64,000 bases of DNA from Mucilaginibacter sp. dw_454 (GTDB taxonomy: Bacteria; Bacteroidota; Bacteroidia; Sphingobacteriales; Sphingobacteriaceae), in the NCBI RefSeq assembly GCF_018449775.1, contig NZ_JAAVVB010000002.1, positions 372,001-436,000 on the forward strand, in the 5' to 3' direction. Every line of letters begins with the position of its first letter. Positions within the stretch are counted from its first letter, which is position 1. The translations under genes were made by a program, and so were the position numbers. The notes beneath the pieces are model-generated. The model did no database searches, was not told the origin of the DNA, and saw only the letters and a list, made by a program, of their open reading frames with translations. Of the stretch, positions 1-7,293 are shown piece by piece.

Positions 1-94
1 AATGTTGGGTGAAAACAATCCACTCAGCCTCATTAAACGTTACAAACTTTTCGAGCGATTTTCTGAATGTAATTAGTGCGGTCGAGCTGTCCAT
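1..94 (-). CDS. Crp/Fnr-like regulator, N-terminal fragment (cut by window edge)
   Basis: An open frame begins with ATG at 94 and runs leftward off the window. The 31 visible residues start MDSSTALITFRKSLEKF and contain FNEAEW, which resembles the first helices of Crp/Fnr-type cyclic-nucleotide-binding regulators. Its start lies only 9 nt after the stop of the prenyltransferase gene, so the two probably share a transcript. Only the N-terminus is visible and the DNA-binding domain is outside the window, so the family call is tentative. Confidence 0.45.
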   Translation of the reverse strand, partial: MDSSTALITFRKSLEKFVTFNEAEWIVFTQH

Positions 95-103
95 ACGCTA
101 AAT

Positions 104-985
104 TTAAAGTCTTATCCCCATAAATAAACCATGTGGTAGCAAAACTCTATCCAATAAGAACAAAGTCGCAAATACCACACTGGCAATACCGTTGGTGGTC
201 ATGAAAGCAAAGTTTACCCGGCTTAAATCGTTTGGTTTTACCAGCAGGTGCTGATAGGTCAGCATCACACAGAAAAACAAAATGCCGATATAGTAAAGCA
301 AACCAACGGTGGTGAAGAACACGGGCAATACGATAAACGTAGCCGACAGCAAATGCAGAAAAGTAGATAATCTTAAAGCATTCACCTTACCCAGATAAGC
401 CGGGATAGAATGCAGGTTTTCGGCGCGATCAAAATCCTCGTCCTGCAAAGCATAAATAATATCAAAGCCACTTACCCAACATAATACAGCCAGCGAGAAG
501 AAGATCGGCAACAAATCAAAATGACCGGTAACTACCAAATAAGCACCGATAGGCGCAAGGGACAAACCTAACCCTAAAACTAAATGGCAAAGCGCGGTAA
601 AGCGTTTAGTCGCGCTGTAACCCAACACCACCAGCAAAGCCACCGGCGACAGGTAAAAGCAGAGTGGATTAATAAACCAGGTAGTAGCTATAAACAAAGC
701 GCAGTTAGCTAAAGTAAACGTCAAAGCCGATGCCGCGCTAATGCGCCCCGCCGGGATGTCGCGCACTTTGGTACGTGGATTTTTGGCGTCAATGTCGCGG
801 TCCAGGTAGCGGTTAAAGGCCATAGCACTGTTACGCGCAAAAACCATACACAACACCATCATCAGCAGCTTTTGCCACTCGAAGGTGTAGCTGGTGGTGG
901 TCACCGCCAAAAAGAAGCCAATGAAGGCAAATGGCATAGCGAAAATGGTATGCGAGAAGGTTACTAGTGATAGATATTTTTTCAT
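104..985 (-). CDS. UbiA-family prenyltransferase (UbiA/MqnP-like)
   Basis: This 293-residue integral membrane protein has about eight or nine hydrophobic segments. Both aspartate-rich motifs of the UbiA superfamily are present: N58-D62-D66 (NRYLDRDID) and D175-D182-D186 in a segment ending DEDFD. These bind the prenyl diphosphate through Mg2+, and the family attaches an isoprenoid tail to an aromatic ring in the inner membrane. In Bacteroidota such 4-hydroxybenzoate-type enzymes are annotated as UbiA-like or MqnP. The ubiE gene 3.3 kb away fits quinone synthesis but does not fix the substrate. It lies downstream of engB on the same strand, separated by an inverted repeat at 1009-1085. Confidence 0.85.
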   Translation of the reverse strand: MKKYLSLVTFSHTIFAMPFAFIGFFLAVTTTSYTFEWQKLLMMVLCMVFARNSAMAFNRYLDRDIDAKNPRTKVRDIPAGRISAASALTFTLANCALFIATTWFINPLCFYLSPVALLVVLGYSATKRFTALCHLVLGLGLSLAPIGAYLVVTGHFDLLPIFFSLAVLCWVSGFDIIYALQDEDFDRAENLHSIPAYLGKVNALRLSTFLHLLSATFIVLPVFFTTVGLLYYIGILFFCVMLTYQHLLVKPNDLSRVNFAFMTTNGIASVVFATLFLLDRVLLPHGLFMGIRL

Positions 986-1008
986 TTGTTTGTATATTCA
1001 ATTCCTGT

Positions 1009-1085
1009 TGTCATTGCGAGCGTAGCGTGGCAATCGCGAACATTGCAACCTTGCGATTGCTTCGTCGTTCCTCCTCGCAATGACA
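1009..1085. repeat. REP-like inverted repeat, family B copy 1
   Basis: The outer arms are TGTCATTGCGAG and its exact reverse complement CTCGCAATGACA. Inner arms (TGGCAATCGC and GCGATTGC) also pair imperfectly. The element fills the gap between engB and the prenyltransferase gene, and a second copy lies at 4085-4173. It has no coding potential and resembles the widespread CATTGCGAG-type palindromic units of many bacterial genomes. Confidence 0.8.
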
Positions 1086-1099
1086 GTTGTGTTTTTTAC

Positions 1100-1723
1100 T
1101 TATTCAAACGTCTTATAATCCGGTACTTCAAATCCTTGGTTTATCTCACTCACAAAGCCTAATATCTCGTCGTGCCCGGTATGCAGCTCAGACGAGGTAA
1201 TGAAAATCCTTGGCACCTCATCAAAACTTTCTAAAAGCGCTTTTTTAAATTTAGCTACGTTTTGGTCGGTTTTAATGCTGGATTGTTTGTCTGCCTTGGT
1301 AAATACCAGTACAAAAGCCAGCCCCTTTTCGCCCAGCCAGTTGCAAAACTCCAGGTCGATTTTTTGCGGCTCCAGCCTGCTGTCAATCAACACCATCACG
1401 CATTGCAGGCTTTCACGCTTATTCAGATAGGTTTGAATAAATTTGTTCCAATCCTCTTTTTTGCTTTTAGATACCCTTGCGTAACCATAGCCCGGTAAAT
1501 CAACAATGTACCAGTTATCATTGATCAAAAAATGATTAATGAGCTGCGTTTTACCCGGTGTTTGCGAGGTTTTAGCCAGTCCTTTTTTGCTCACCAGCAT
1601 ATTGATCAACGAGGACTTGCCCACGTTGGACCGCCCGATAAAAGCATATTCAGGCTTTACCGGTGGCGGTAGCTTGCTGATCTGGGTGTTGCTGCAAATA
1701 AACTCGGCCGTTTTAATTATCAT
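1100..1723 (-). CDS. engB: Ribosome biogenesis GTPase EngB (YsxC/YihA)
   Basis: The 207-residue GTPase has the G1 loop GRSNVGKSS at 30-38, G3 DLPGYG at 75-80 and G4 TKAD at 142-145, the classic EngB set, and acts in late assembly of the large ribosomal subunit. I place the start at ATG 1723 (MIIKTAEF). A longer in-frame reading to 1792 would translate an intergenic repeat. A TACCTTTG box sits four bases before this ATG, so the mRNA may be leaderless. It is probably cotranscribed with the prenyltransferase gene downstream. Confidence 0.93.
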   Translation of the reverse strand: MIIKTAEFICSNTQISKLPPPVKPEYAFIGRSNVGKSSLINMLVSKKGLAKTSQTPGKTQLINHFLINDNWYIVDLPGYGYARVSKSKKEDWNKFIQTYLNKRESLQCVMVLIDSRLEPQKIDLEFCNWLGEKGLAFVLVFTKADKQSSIKTDQNVAKFKKALLESFDEVPRIFITSSELHTGHDEILGFVSEINQGFEVPDYKTFE

Positions 1724-1727
1724 TTGG

Positions 1728-1735
1728 CAAAGGTA
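1728..1735 (-). promoter_or_regulatory. -7 promoter box of engB
   Basis: On the minus strand the sequence is TACCTTTG, a full match to the Bacteroidota TAnnTTTG box. Four bases (CCAA) separate it from the ATG. No clear -33 TTTG is visible because a repeat lies upstream. Confidence 0.55.
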
Positions 1736-1736
1736 G

Positions 1737-1790
1737 TGATTAGTGATTAGAGATTGGTGATTAGAGGTTAGGAGCTTGTAACGCGCCATC
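1737..1790. repeat. TAATCACTAATC-type repeat, family A copy 1
   Basis: Short words of the type GATTAGTGATTAGAGATT are repeated here. Read on the minus strand, the element ends in CTAATCACTAATCACTACC and runs straight into the engB -7 box. Related copies lie at about 4250, 17347 and 33112. Confidence 0.6.
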
Positions 1791-1840
1791 ATCTAATTGT
1801 CAACATTATCTATGATATTTACTACCTCGACAAATATAGT

Positions 1841-1848
1841 TATATTTG
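1841..1848 (+). promoter_or_regulatory. -7 promoter box of the VOC gene
   Basis: TATATTTG matches TAnnTTTG and lies 40 bases before the ATG at 1889, giving a short leader. No convincing -33 element is visible. Confidence 0.45.
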
Positions 1849-1888
1849 ATGTTTAAACATGTAATTTTAATTTAATCGATAACAGGAA

Positions 1889-2383
1889 ATGTCCGAATAT
1901 AAAATACCCGCACAAACCCGCATTGGCCACGTACATTTAAAAGTGAGCGATCTGCAGAAATCTCTTGATTTTTACTGCGGATTGCTGGGCTTTGAAAAAA
2001 TGCAAATGTATGGCGACCAGGCCGCGTTTATTTCGGCCGGTGGTTATCATCATCATATTGGCTTAAACACCTGGCAAAGCAAGGGCGCTCCGCCGGCACC
2101 TGAGTATGCACCTGGTTTGTTTCATACTGCTATCCTGTATCCCGAACGTAAAGATCTGGCAGCTATTTTACAGCGATTAATCGAAGCCAAATATCCCATC
2201 AGCGGTGCGTCAGACCATGGCGTGTCTGAAGCTATTTATTTAGACGATCCGGACAAGAACGGTGTAGAACTATACTGGGATCGCCCGCGCGAAGAATGGC
2301 CACGCGAGGCAAACGGCGATATCAAAATGTTTACCGGCAGGTTGGATATTGAAGGTTTATTAGCGCTTAATTCAGCAGTTTAA
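1889..2383 (+). CDS. VOC-family (glyoxalase/extradiol dioxygenase-like) metalloprotein
   Basis: This 164-residue protein has the paired beta-alpha-beta-beta-beta layout of the vicinal-oxygen-chelate fold. The N-terminal module starts GHVHLKVSDLQKSLDFY, and a metal-ligand-type glutamate sits in GVELYWDRP near residue 130. An internal YHHHIGLNTW segment is typical of catechol 2,3-dioxygenase-like members. The substrate cannot be read from the sequence; ring cleavage, isomerisation or thiol transfer to a toxin are all known in the family. It has its own promoter and seems monocistronic. Confidence 0.82.
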   Translation: MSEYKIPAQTRIGHVHLKVSDLQKSLDFYCGLLGFEKMQMYGDQAAFISAGGYHHHIGLNTWQSKGAPPAPEYAPGLFHTAILYPERKDLAAILQRLIEAKYPISGASDHGVSEAIYLDDPDKNGVELYWDRPREEWPREANGDIKMFTGRLDIEGLLALNSAV

Positions 2384-2420
2384 AAAGAGGTTTTTCTAAA
2401 AAATGAAATAAAATGTAAAA

Positions 2421-2442
2421 TATATGTAGTCAACTACGTATA
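2421..2442 (+). promoter_or_regulatory. Palindromic operator overlapping the acetyltransferase-MarR promoter
   Basis: Arms TATATGTAGT and ACTACGTATA flank a central CA, and 9 of 10 arm positions pair. The right arm overlaps the TATATTTG box at 2439-2446. An inverted TAGT/ACTA core of this kind is typical of MarR-family operators, and a marR gene is the second gene of the operon. I infer autorepression. Confidence 0.6.
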
Positions 2443-2446
2443 TTTG
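2439..2446 (+). promoter_or_regulatory. -7 promoter box of the acetyltransferase-MarR operon
   Basis: TATATTTG matches TAnnTTTG, with the ATG at 2454 only seven bases further on. The box overlaps the palindrome at 2421-2442, so a bound repressor would block RNA polymerase. Confidence 0.55.
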
Positions 2447-2453
2447 TACATAT

Positions 2454-2951
2454 ATGAAAAAGGCACTCACCATCAAACCAATTTATAATGACTTTTGCAG
2501 ACAGATAATTGATATTATCTTGCCTATCCAGCAAATTGAGTTTAACGTACCGGTAACGCTCGAAGCGCAACCCGATCTGTTGGATATAGAAACCAACTAT
2601 CATCAAACCGGCGGTAACTTTTGGGGGGCTTTTGTGGGCGAAGAGTTAGTTGGTACCATTGCTTTAATAAGCATAGGGCAAAATGGCGGCGCTATCCGTA
2701 AGATGTTTGTAAAAAAAGAATATCGGGGTAAAGAGTTGGGCGCCGCGCAGCAACTGCTTGAGGTGCTTTTGCAATATTGCCGGGACAAACACATTGCCGA
2801 CGTTTACCTGGGTACGGTAGACCTGTTAAAAGCTGCTCACCGGTTTTATGAGCGTAACGGTTTTGTGCTGACGGATATTAACGACTTCCCGGCATATTTC
2901 CCCCGTATGATGGCCGACAATATGTTTTATCATTTACATTTGGATAAATAG
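2454..2951 (+). CDS. GNAT-family N-acetyltransferase
   Basis: This 165-residue protein has the acetyl-CoA loop RGKELGA at 91-97, preceded by the beta-4 strand IRKMFVKKEY, and a C-terminal YERNGF motif, so it is a complete GNAT fold. It transfers an acetyl group from acetyl-CoA to an unknown amine. It opens a three-gene operon: the marR gene starts 8 bases after its stop and a second, divergent GNAT gene follows. The setting suggests a detoxification or small-molecule response unit. Confidence 0.85.
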   Translation: MKKALTIKPIYNDFCRQIIDIILPIQQIEFNVPVTLEAQPDLLDIETNYHQTGGNFWGAFVGEELVGTIALISIGQNGGAIRKMFVKKEYRGKELGAAQQLLEVLLQYCRDKHIADVYLGTVDLLKAAHRFYERNGFVLTDINDFPAYFPRMMADNMFYHLHLDK

Positions 2952-2959
2952 AAATAAAC

Positions 2960-3463
2960 ATGGGTGTAATCGACGAATCGGGTGTATTGGCCCTGGCCAC
3001 AAGGCTGCAGCGATTGAGTGAACAAATGCGTAAAGATGGCCTGTTGATATACAAAGCACATGGTATTGACTTTGAGCCAAAGTGGTTCCCCATTATATAT
3101 ACGTTACATTTTAAGCCTGTTTTAAGCGTGGTTGAGTTGGCCAATGAGATTGGCTACGCACACCCATCTACCATAACTTTATTAAAAGAGCTTGAAAAGC
3201 TGAAAATCATCAAATCAGGAAAAGATAAAGCTGATGAGAGAAAGCGTTTGGTACAGCTAACCGAAAAAGGGAAAGCGCTTATAGAACAGATGAAACCTGT
3301 TTGGCAAATTATAACAGCCGCCGCCACCCAGTTAATAGATACAAAAACCAACCTCATGAAAGCCATAGAAGAGGTAGAGCAACAAATGGAGCTGCAAGGG
3401 ATGTACCAGCGCGCCCTAAGCCTGATGGCAGCTAATAATATTAAGAACCAACCTGATAAATAA
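2960..3463 (+). CDS. MarR-family transcriptional regulator
   Basis: The 167-residue protein has a winged helix at about 55-110: VVELANEIGYAHPSTITLL is the helix-turn-helix and KADERKRLVQLTEKG is the wing. Terminal helices probably form the dimer interface. It sits between two acetyltransferase genes with gaps of 8 and 7 bases, so all three are likely one transcript. The palindrome over the operon promoter is its likely binding site. The inducer is unknown. Confidence 0.88.
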   Translation: MGVIDESGVLALATRLQRLSEQMRKDGLLIYKAHGIDFEPKWFPIIYTLHFKPVLSVVELANEIGYAHPSTITLLKELEKLKIIKSGKDKADERKRLVQLTEKGKALIEQMKPVWQIITAAATQLIDTKTNLMKAIEEVEQQMELQGMYQRALSLMAANNIKNQPDK

Positions 3464-3470
3464 AATAGAT

Positions 3471-3968
3471 ATGCCCTTAACTTTAAGAGCCATAGAAGCT
3501 GGCGATAACCATAATCTCGCAGCGATCATCCGCGCCTCGCTTGAAGAATTTAATGTGCCTAAACAGGGCACGGTTTACTCTGACCCAACAACCGATGCTT
3601 TGTTTGAACTATTCAGCGCTTCACCCGGCAGTTGCTATTTCATTGCCGAAGAGGATGGTGTGTTATTAGGCGGCTGCGGCGTTTATCCAACCGACGGCCT
3701 GCCCACAGGCTATGCCGAACTGGTAAAACTTTATTTAACGGCCGAAAGTCGCGGCAAGGGCATCGGTAAGATCCTGATGGATAAATGCTTTGAGGCTGCC
3801 GCCGATTTGGGTTATACGCATTTGTATTTGGAATCTTTCCCGCAATTGTCTAAAGCGGTTAGTTTGTATCACAAGGCTGGTTTTGAATCGCTGGATCATG
3901 CATTGGGTAACTCGGGGCATTTTGCCTGTACAATTTGGATGACTAAGGAATTAAAAAGTCAAAAGTAA
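3471..3968 (+). CDS. GNAT-family N-acetyltransferase
   Basis: The 165-residue protein carries the acetyl-CoA signature RGKGIGK at 94-100 after the strand AELVKLYLTAES, and a C-terminal YHKAGFESL segment, so it is a complete GNAT domain. It is only distantly related to the acetyltransferase two genes upstream, so this is not a recent tandem duplication. It is last in the MarR operon. Its final codons and stop lie inside a short repeat (3958-3979) found again near 60.8 kb. Confidence 0.85.
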   Translation: MPLTLRAIEAGDNHNLAAIIRASLEEFNVPKQGTVYSDPTTDALFELFSASPGSCYFIAEEDGVLLGGCGVYPTDGLPTGYAELVKLYLTAESRGKGIGKILMDKCFEAAADLGYTHLYLESFPQLSKAVSLYHKAGFESLDHALGNSGHFACTIWMTKELKSQK

Positions 3969-3979
3969 AAATTCAAAAG
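3958..3979. repeat. AAAAGTAAAAATTC repeat, family D copy 1
   Basis: The core CAAAAGTAAAAATTCAAAA is identical to each arm of the inverted repeat at 60773-60853. Here it forms the end of the acetyltransferase gene, including its TAA stop. Confidence 0.7.
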
Positions 3980-4012
3980 AGGGTTGTTCTTGTAAGTCGG
4001 CTTTGCAAGCTG

Positions 4013-4242
4013 TGGACTCACCCCGACGTCGCTGCGCTTGTCGACCCTCTCTTCGCCTTCGGCGGAAAGAGGGTGAACTTATCATTTGTCATTGCGCGGC
4101 CGGAACGACGAAGCAATCGCACGCGTTTAAGCTTTTCTTCTTGCGATTGCCACGCTACGCTCGCAATGACAAATTTCTTTTACCCTCTTTCCCGCTTGCG
4201 GAAGAGAGGGTGGTCCAGCGAAGCGTAGACCGGGTGAGTCAT
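4013..4242. repeat. Large nested inverted repeat, family H
   Basis: Outer segments ACTCACCC and GGGTGAGT pair, as do inner segments CCCTCTCTTCGCC / AAAGAGGGT on the left and ACCCTCTTTCCC / AAGAGAGGGT on the right. Each side can also fold on itself. A family B unit (4085-4173) sits in the centre. The element fills most of the 347-base gap 3969-4315, which has no credible gene. Confidence 0.7.
4085..4173. repeat. REP-like inverted repeat, family B copy 2
   Basis: The outer arms are TTTGTCATTGCG and CGCAATGACAAA. Inner words GAAGCAATCGC and GCGATTGCCACGC match those of the copy at 1009-1085 in inverted order. It is nested inside the larger family H repeat. Confidence 0.8.
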
Positions 4243-4249
4243 TCGCTGA

Positions 4250-4296
4250 TCGTCAAAAAACTAATCACTAAACTCCAACCTCTAATCACTAATCCC
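4250..4296. repeat. TAATCACTAATC-type repeat, family A copy 2
   Basis: The words CTAATCACTAAA and CTCTAATCACTAATCCC end directly at the ubiE -7 box. The layout is the same as at engB, where the same words abut the same kind of box. Confidence 0.65.
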
Positions 4297-4304
4297 TATC
4301 TTTG
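4297..4304 (+). promoter_or_regulatory. -7 promoter box of ubiE-porT
   Basis: TATCTTTG matches TAnnTTTG, and the ATG at 4316 follows after 11 bases, so the leader would be only a few bases long. Confidence 0.55.
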
Positions 4305-4315
4305 CCGCCAATACT

Positions 4316-5047
4316 ATGAGCAAAACCGTAATTCCGTATAGTCAGGAGCAGGGCACCAAAAAAGAGCAGGTGGCCGATATGTTTAATAACATCTCTAAAA
4401 CCTATGATTTTTTGAATCATTTTATGTCTTTGGGGATCGATATCATCTGGCGCAAAAAAGCCATCAATGAGTTAAAGAAAGATCAGCCCAAATTGATCCT
4501 GGATGTAGCCACCGGTACCGGCGATTTTGCTTTCGAGGCTCTGTCTATCCTCAATCCAGATAAAATTGTAGGGGTTGATATTTCGCAGGGCATGCTGGAT
4601 ATCGCGAAGCAAAAAATAGCTAAACGTAACCTGGACTCTAAGTTCGAGGTTAAACTGGGTGACTCAGAAAAGTTACCTTTTGAGGCCGATGAGTTTGATG
4701 CCGTAACTGTTGCCTATGGTGTGCGTAATTTCGAGAATTTAGAAATGGGCATGGTTGATATTAACCGTGTTTTAAAGCCGGGTGGTAAAGCTGTGGTGCT
4801 GGAGTTTTCAAAACCTAAGGCATTCCCCATAAAACAATTGTATAAGTTTTACTTTAATTACATAACCCCGGGCATTGGCAAGCTTTTCTCTAAAGATTCA
4901 AGAGCTTATTCTTATTTGCCCGAGTCGGTAGCTGCTTTTCCTGATGGTGAAGATTTCATAGCCGTGATGGATAAGGTTGGCTTTAAGCATACCAAATGCA
5001 GGCCTTTAGCGTTTGGTATTTGTTCAATTTATACAGGCGTTAAATGA
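4316..5047 (+). CDS. ubiE: Demethylmenaquinone methyltransferase UbiE/MenG
   Basis: The 243-residue class I SAM-dependent methyltransferase has motif I DVATGTGDFAFE near 63-74, the acidic VGVDIS strand near 85-90, and the family signatures FNNISKTYDFLNH and YGVRNFENL. It methylates demethylmenaquinone in the last step of menaquinone synthesis, which feeds the respiratory chain. Its TGA overlaps the porT ATG by 4 bases (ATGA), so the two are translationally coupled. A repeat cluster lies immediately upstream. Confidence 0.95.
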   Translation: MSKTVIPYSQEQGTKKEQVADMFNNISKTYDFLNHFMSLGIDIIWRKKAINELKKDQPKLILDVATGTGDFAFEALSILNPDKIVGVDISQGMLDIAKQKIAKRNLDSKFEVKLGDSEKLPFEADEFDAVTVAYGVRNFENLEMGMVDINRVLKPGGKAVVLEFSKPKAFPIKQLYKFYFNYITPGIGKLFSKDSRAYSYLPESVAAFPDGEDFIAVMDKVGFKHTKCRPLAFGICSIYTGVK

Positions 5048-5778
5048 TTAAAACCCGATACCTGCTCATCGTAATTTTACTTTTTTGTGGGAGCGGTGTG
5101 TTTGCGCAGTCGGTACCTAAGTGGGGTGGTGGTGCAGATCAGAACGACTGGAGCTTTGGTTTTAGTTTCACCTACGTTAGCAGCTATTACAAGATTGATA
5201 AAATGCCCAATTGGCGCAAACCTTACATTGATAAGGAGGGCGTTAAGGTGACCGATTCGTTGAACAGCCTCGGCTCGCCAAGTTCTCAGGGCTTTGCGGT
5301 AGGCTTTTTATACCGATATACTTTAACCGACCATATCGAGGTAAGAACCACGCCTTCATTGGTTTTTGCCGATAGAATTGCCAGCTACACTTACCAGGAC
5401 CCCTCATTAAATACCACCAAAACGGTACAATCTACCTCGGTTGATTTGCCTTTGGGGGTCAAAATCAAGTCTGACCGTATTGGCGATTTCCGGGCCTATA
5501 TGTTAGGAGGTATCAAATATACCCAGGCTATCGGCACCAAAACAAATGCCGATGCTGCCTTGGCGCCGATAGATAAATTGCTTAAAAACGTCAGCGGTTT
5601 TGGCTCTTACGATGTTGGTTTAGGTTGCGATATCTATTTTGAGTTTTTCAAATTATCGCCAGAAATAAAACTTTCCAACTCGTTTGGTAATGTACTGCTG
5701 CATGAAGATCACCCTTATTCGGCACCTATAAACAAATTGTCGTTACACACGTTGATGTTTAGCCTTTATTTTGAATAG
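5044..5778 (+). CDS. porT: PorT-family outer-membrane protein (type IX secretion)
   Basis: The 244-residue protein has a signal peptide (cleavage likely after FAQ, about residue 22) and alternating beta strands of an eight-stranded barrel. The C-terminal part, with YMLGGIKY, a glycine-rich DVGLGCDIYFEFFKLSPE stretch and a terminal SLYFE, matches the PorT family needed for type IX secretion and gliding in Bacteroidota. It overlaps ubiE by 4 bases, a common neighbourhood for porT in the phylum. The PorT call rests on these motifs and the position; the protein could also be filed as a generic porin-family barrel. Confidence 0.82.
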   Translation: MIKTRYLLIVILLFCGSGVFAQSVPKWGGGADQNDWSFGFSFTYVSSYYKIDKMPNWRKPYIDKEGVKVTDSLNSLGSPSSQGFAVGFLYRYTLTDHIEVRTTPSLVFADRIASYTYQDPSLNTTKTVQSTSVDLPLGVKIKSDRIGDFRAYMLGGIKYTQAIGTKTNADAALAPIDKLLKNVSGFGSYDVGLGCDIYFEFFKLSPEIKLSNSFGNVLLHEDHPYSAPINKLSLHTLMFSLYFE

Positions 5779-5856
5779 GTGCCCCTTTTTATTGGACGAT
5801 AAAGTGTTAAAAACCGAGGGAAAAAACCTAATTTCGCGGTGAATTTATAGTATACC

Positions 5857-6615
5857 ATGGCTAAAATAGCATTGATTACCGGAGCTACCGCCGGCATTGG
5901 CGAGGCTTGTGCAGAACTGTTTGCACGCGAAAACTATAACTTGATCCTGACTGGCCGCCGCGCCGACAGATTGGAGAAACTGGCCGCAAAACTTAACAAA
6001 AAGTATAATACTGAAGTGGCCGTTTGCGCATTTGATGTACGCGACCGCGAACAGGTAACTACCAACTTTGAAAGCCTGCCTGCTAAATGGAAAAAGGTTG
6101 ATGTGCTGATTAACAACGCCGGTTTGAGCCAGGGCCTTGATCCTATACAAAAAGGAAATCTGGATGACTGGGATACTATGATAGACACTAACATTAAAGG
6201 TTTGTTGTATGTAAGCCGGGTGGTGTCTAACTGGATGATTGATAACGGTAAGGGCCATATCGTTAATTTAGGTTCGATAGCCGGTAAGGAGGTTTATCCT
6301 AATGGTAATGTATATTGTGCAACCAAACACGCTGTTGATGCGCTGAGCAAAGGCATGCGGATTGATCTGGTGCAACATGGTATTAAGGTAACCGCCATCC
6401 ATCCGGGTGCGGTGGAGACTGAATTTTCAGAGGTACGTTTTCATGGCGACAAAGAGCGCGCTAAAAAAGTATACGAAGGTTTTGAGCCGCTGGTAGCGAA
6501 AGATATTGCCGAGACGATCTGGTTTGTGGTATCGCGACCAAAACATGTCAACATTAATGATCTGTTGATTATGCCAACCGCGCAGGCCACGGCTTCTAAT
6601 ATCTTTAGAAAGTAA
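5857..6615 (+). CDS. SDR-family NADP-dependent oxidoreductase (YdfG-like)
   Basis: The 252-residue classical short-chain dehydrogenase has the nucleotide loop TGATAGIG at 8-15, R34-R35 after the second strand favouring NADP, NNAG at 86-89, and the catalytic set S140, Y153 and K157 (YCATK). The C-terminal half is close to the YdfG-type 3-hydroxy acid or serine dehydrogenases. The physiological substrate is unknown. It seems monocistronic, since a repeat (6619-6715) follows it. Confidence 0.88.
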   Translation: MAKIALITGATAGIGEACAELFARENYNLILTGRRADRLEKLAAKLNKKYNTEVAVCAFDVRDREQVTTNFESLPAKWKKVDVLINNAGLSQGLDPIQKGNLDDWDTMIDTNIKGLLYVSRVVSNWMIDNGKGHIVNLGSIAGKEVYPNGNVYCATKHAVDALSKGMRIDLVQHGIKVTAIHPGAVETEFSEVRFHGDKERAKKVYEGFEPLVAKDIAETIWFVVSRPKHVNINDLLIMPTAQATASNIFRK

Positions 6616-6618
6616 TTT

Positions 6619-6715
6619 AATGTGCAGATATGCGGATGTGCAGATTTGCAGATGATAAATTAATAAATTCGCAAATTCCGATATCGAACATCCGACATCC
6701 GAAATAAAAATTTTC
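6619..6715. repeat. GTGCAGAT/ATCCGACATCC repeat, family F
   Basis: The left half repeats GTGCAGATATGCGGATGTGC-type words and the right half repeats ATCCGACATCCGAA-type words. The two halves are loosely complementary, so a degenerate hairpin is possible. It fills the gap between the SDR gene and the yqeY-type gene and has no convincing gene of its own. Confidence 0.5.
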
Positions 6716-6742
6716 ATTCATTCAATAATCGCAATTAAAGAG

Positions 6743-7192
6743 ATGTCATTAATCACACAAATAGATCAGGATATAAAATTAGCCATGCTGGCTAAACAAA
6801 GCGAGCGTTTACAAGGCTTGCGCGCCATTAAAGCAGCTTTATTGTTGGCTAAAACCGAGAAAGGCGCTGCCGAAGAAATAAGCAATGAGGCCGAGATCAA
6901 GGTTTTACAGCGCCTGGTTAAGCAACGTAAAGAGTCGGCAGATATTTATAAAACACAGGGTCGCGATGATTTGTACCAGGTAGAAATGGATGAGATTGCT
7001 ACTATCGAACCTTACTTGCCGCAGCAAATGAGCCGCTTTGAGATTGAAGGCTTTATCCAGGAGTTGATTGGCCGCATTGGAGCTACAGGTATGGCAGATA
7101 TGGGCCGCGTAATGGGTATGGCCAATAAAGAACTGGCCGGTCAGGCCGATGGTAAGACCATATCAGAAGTAGTAAAACAATTGTTAGCATAA
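6743..7192 (+). CDS. GatB/YqeY domain protein
   Basis: This 149-residue soluble helical protein matches the stand-alone YqeY family in full: an N-terminal helical bundle with AIKAALLLAKTEKGA, the middle motif RLVKQRKESADIYKTQGR, and IEPYLPQQMS before the C-terminal tail domain shared with GatB. YqeY proteins are tRNA-binding-like and their cellular role is not settled. There is no GatA/B/C operon here. It has full family length and no defects. Confidence 0.9.
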   Translation: MSLITQIDQDIKLAMLAKQSERLQGLRAIKAALLLAKTEKGAAEEISNEAEIKVLQRLVKQRKESADIYKTQGRDDLYQVEMDEIATIEPYLPQQMSRFEIEGFIQELIGRIGATGMADMGRVMGMANKELAGQADGKTISEVVKQLLA

Positions 7193-7293
7193 ATTATTTG
7201 TTTTATTTATTGCAGGTAAATGGCAATAAGCTATTTTTATACCGAATAACAGAGCTAATGGCTCTATAAAATTAACTTTATACAATTATCTAT

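Noticed and set aside
1724..1792. Longer N-terminus for EngB
   Set aside because: The extra 23 residues translate a family A repeat and the promoter box. Family members begin at about MIIKTAEF.
4003..4341. A 112-codon open frame between the acetyltransferase and ubiE
   Set aside because: It lies entirely in the nested repeats B, H and A and overlaps the ubiE start. Its translation is basic and repeat-derived, with no family features.
6427..6717. Leftward 96-codon frame over the SDR 3' end
   Set aside because: It is antisense to the SDR gene and its N-terminal part translates repeat F. Composition is unlike a protein.
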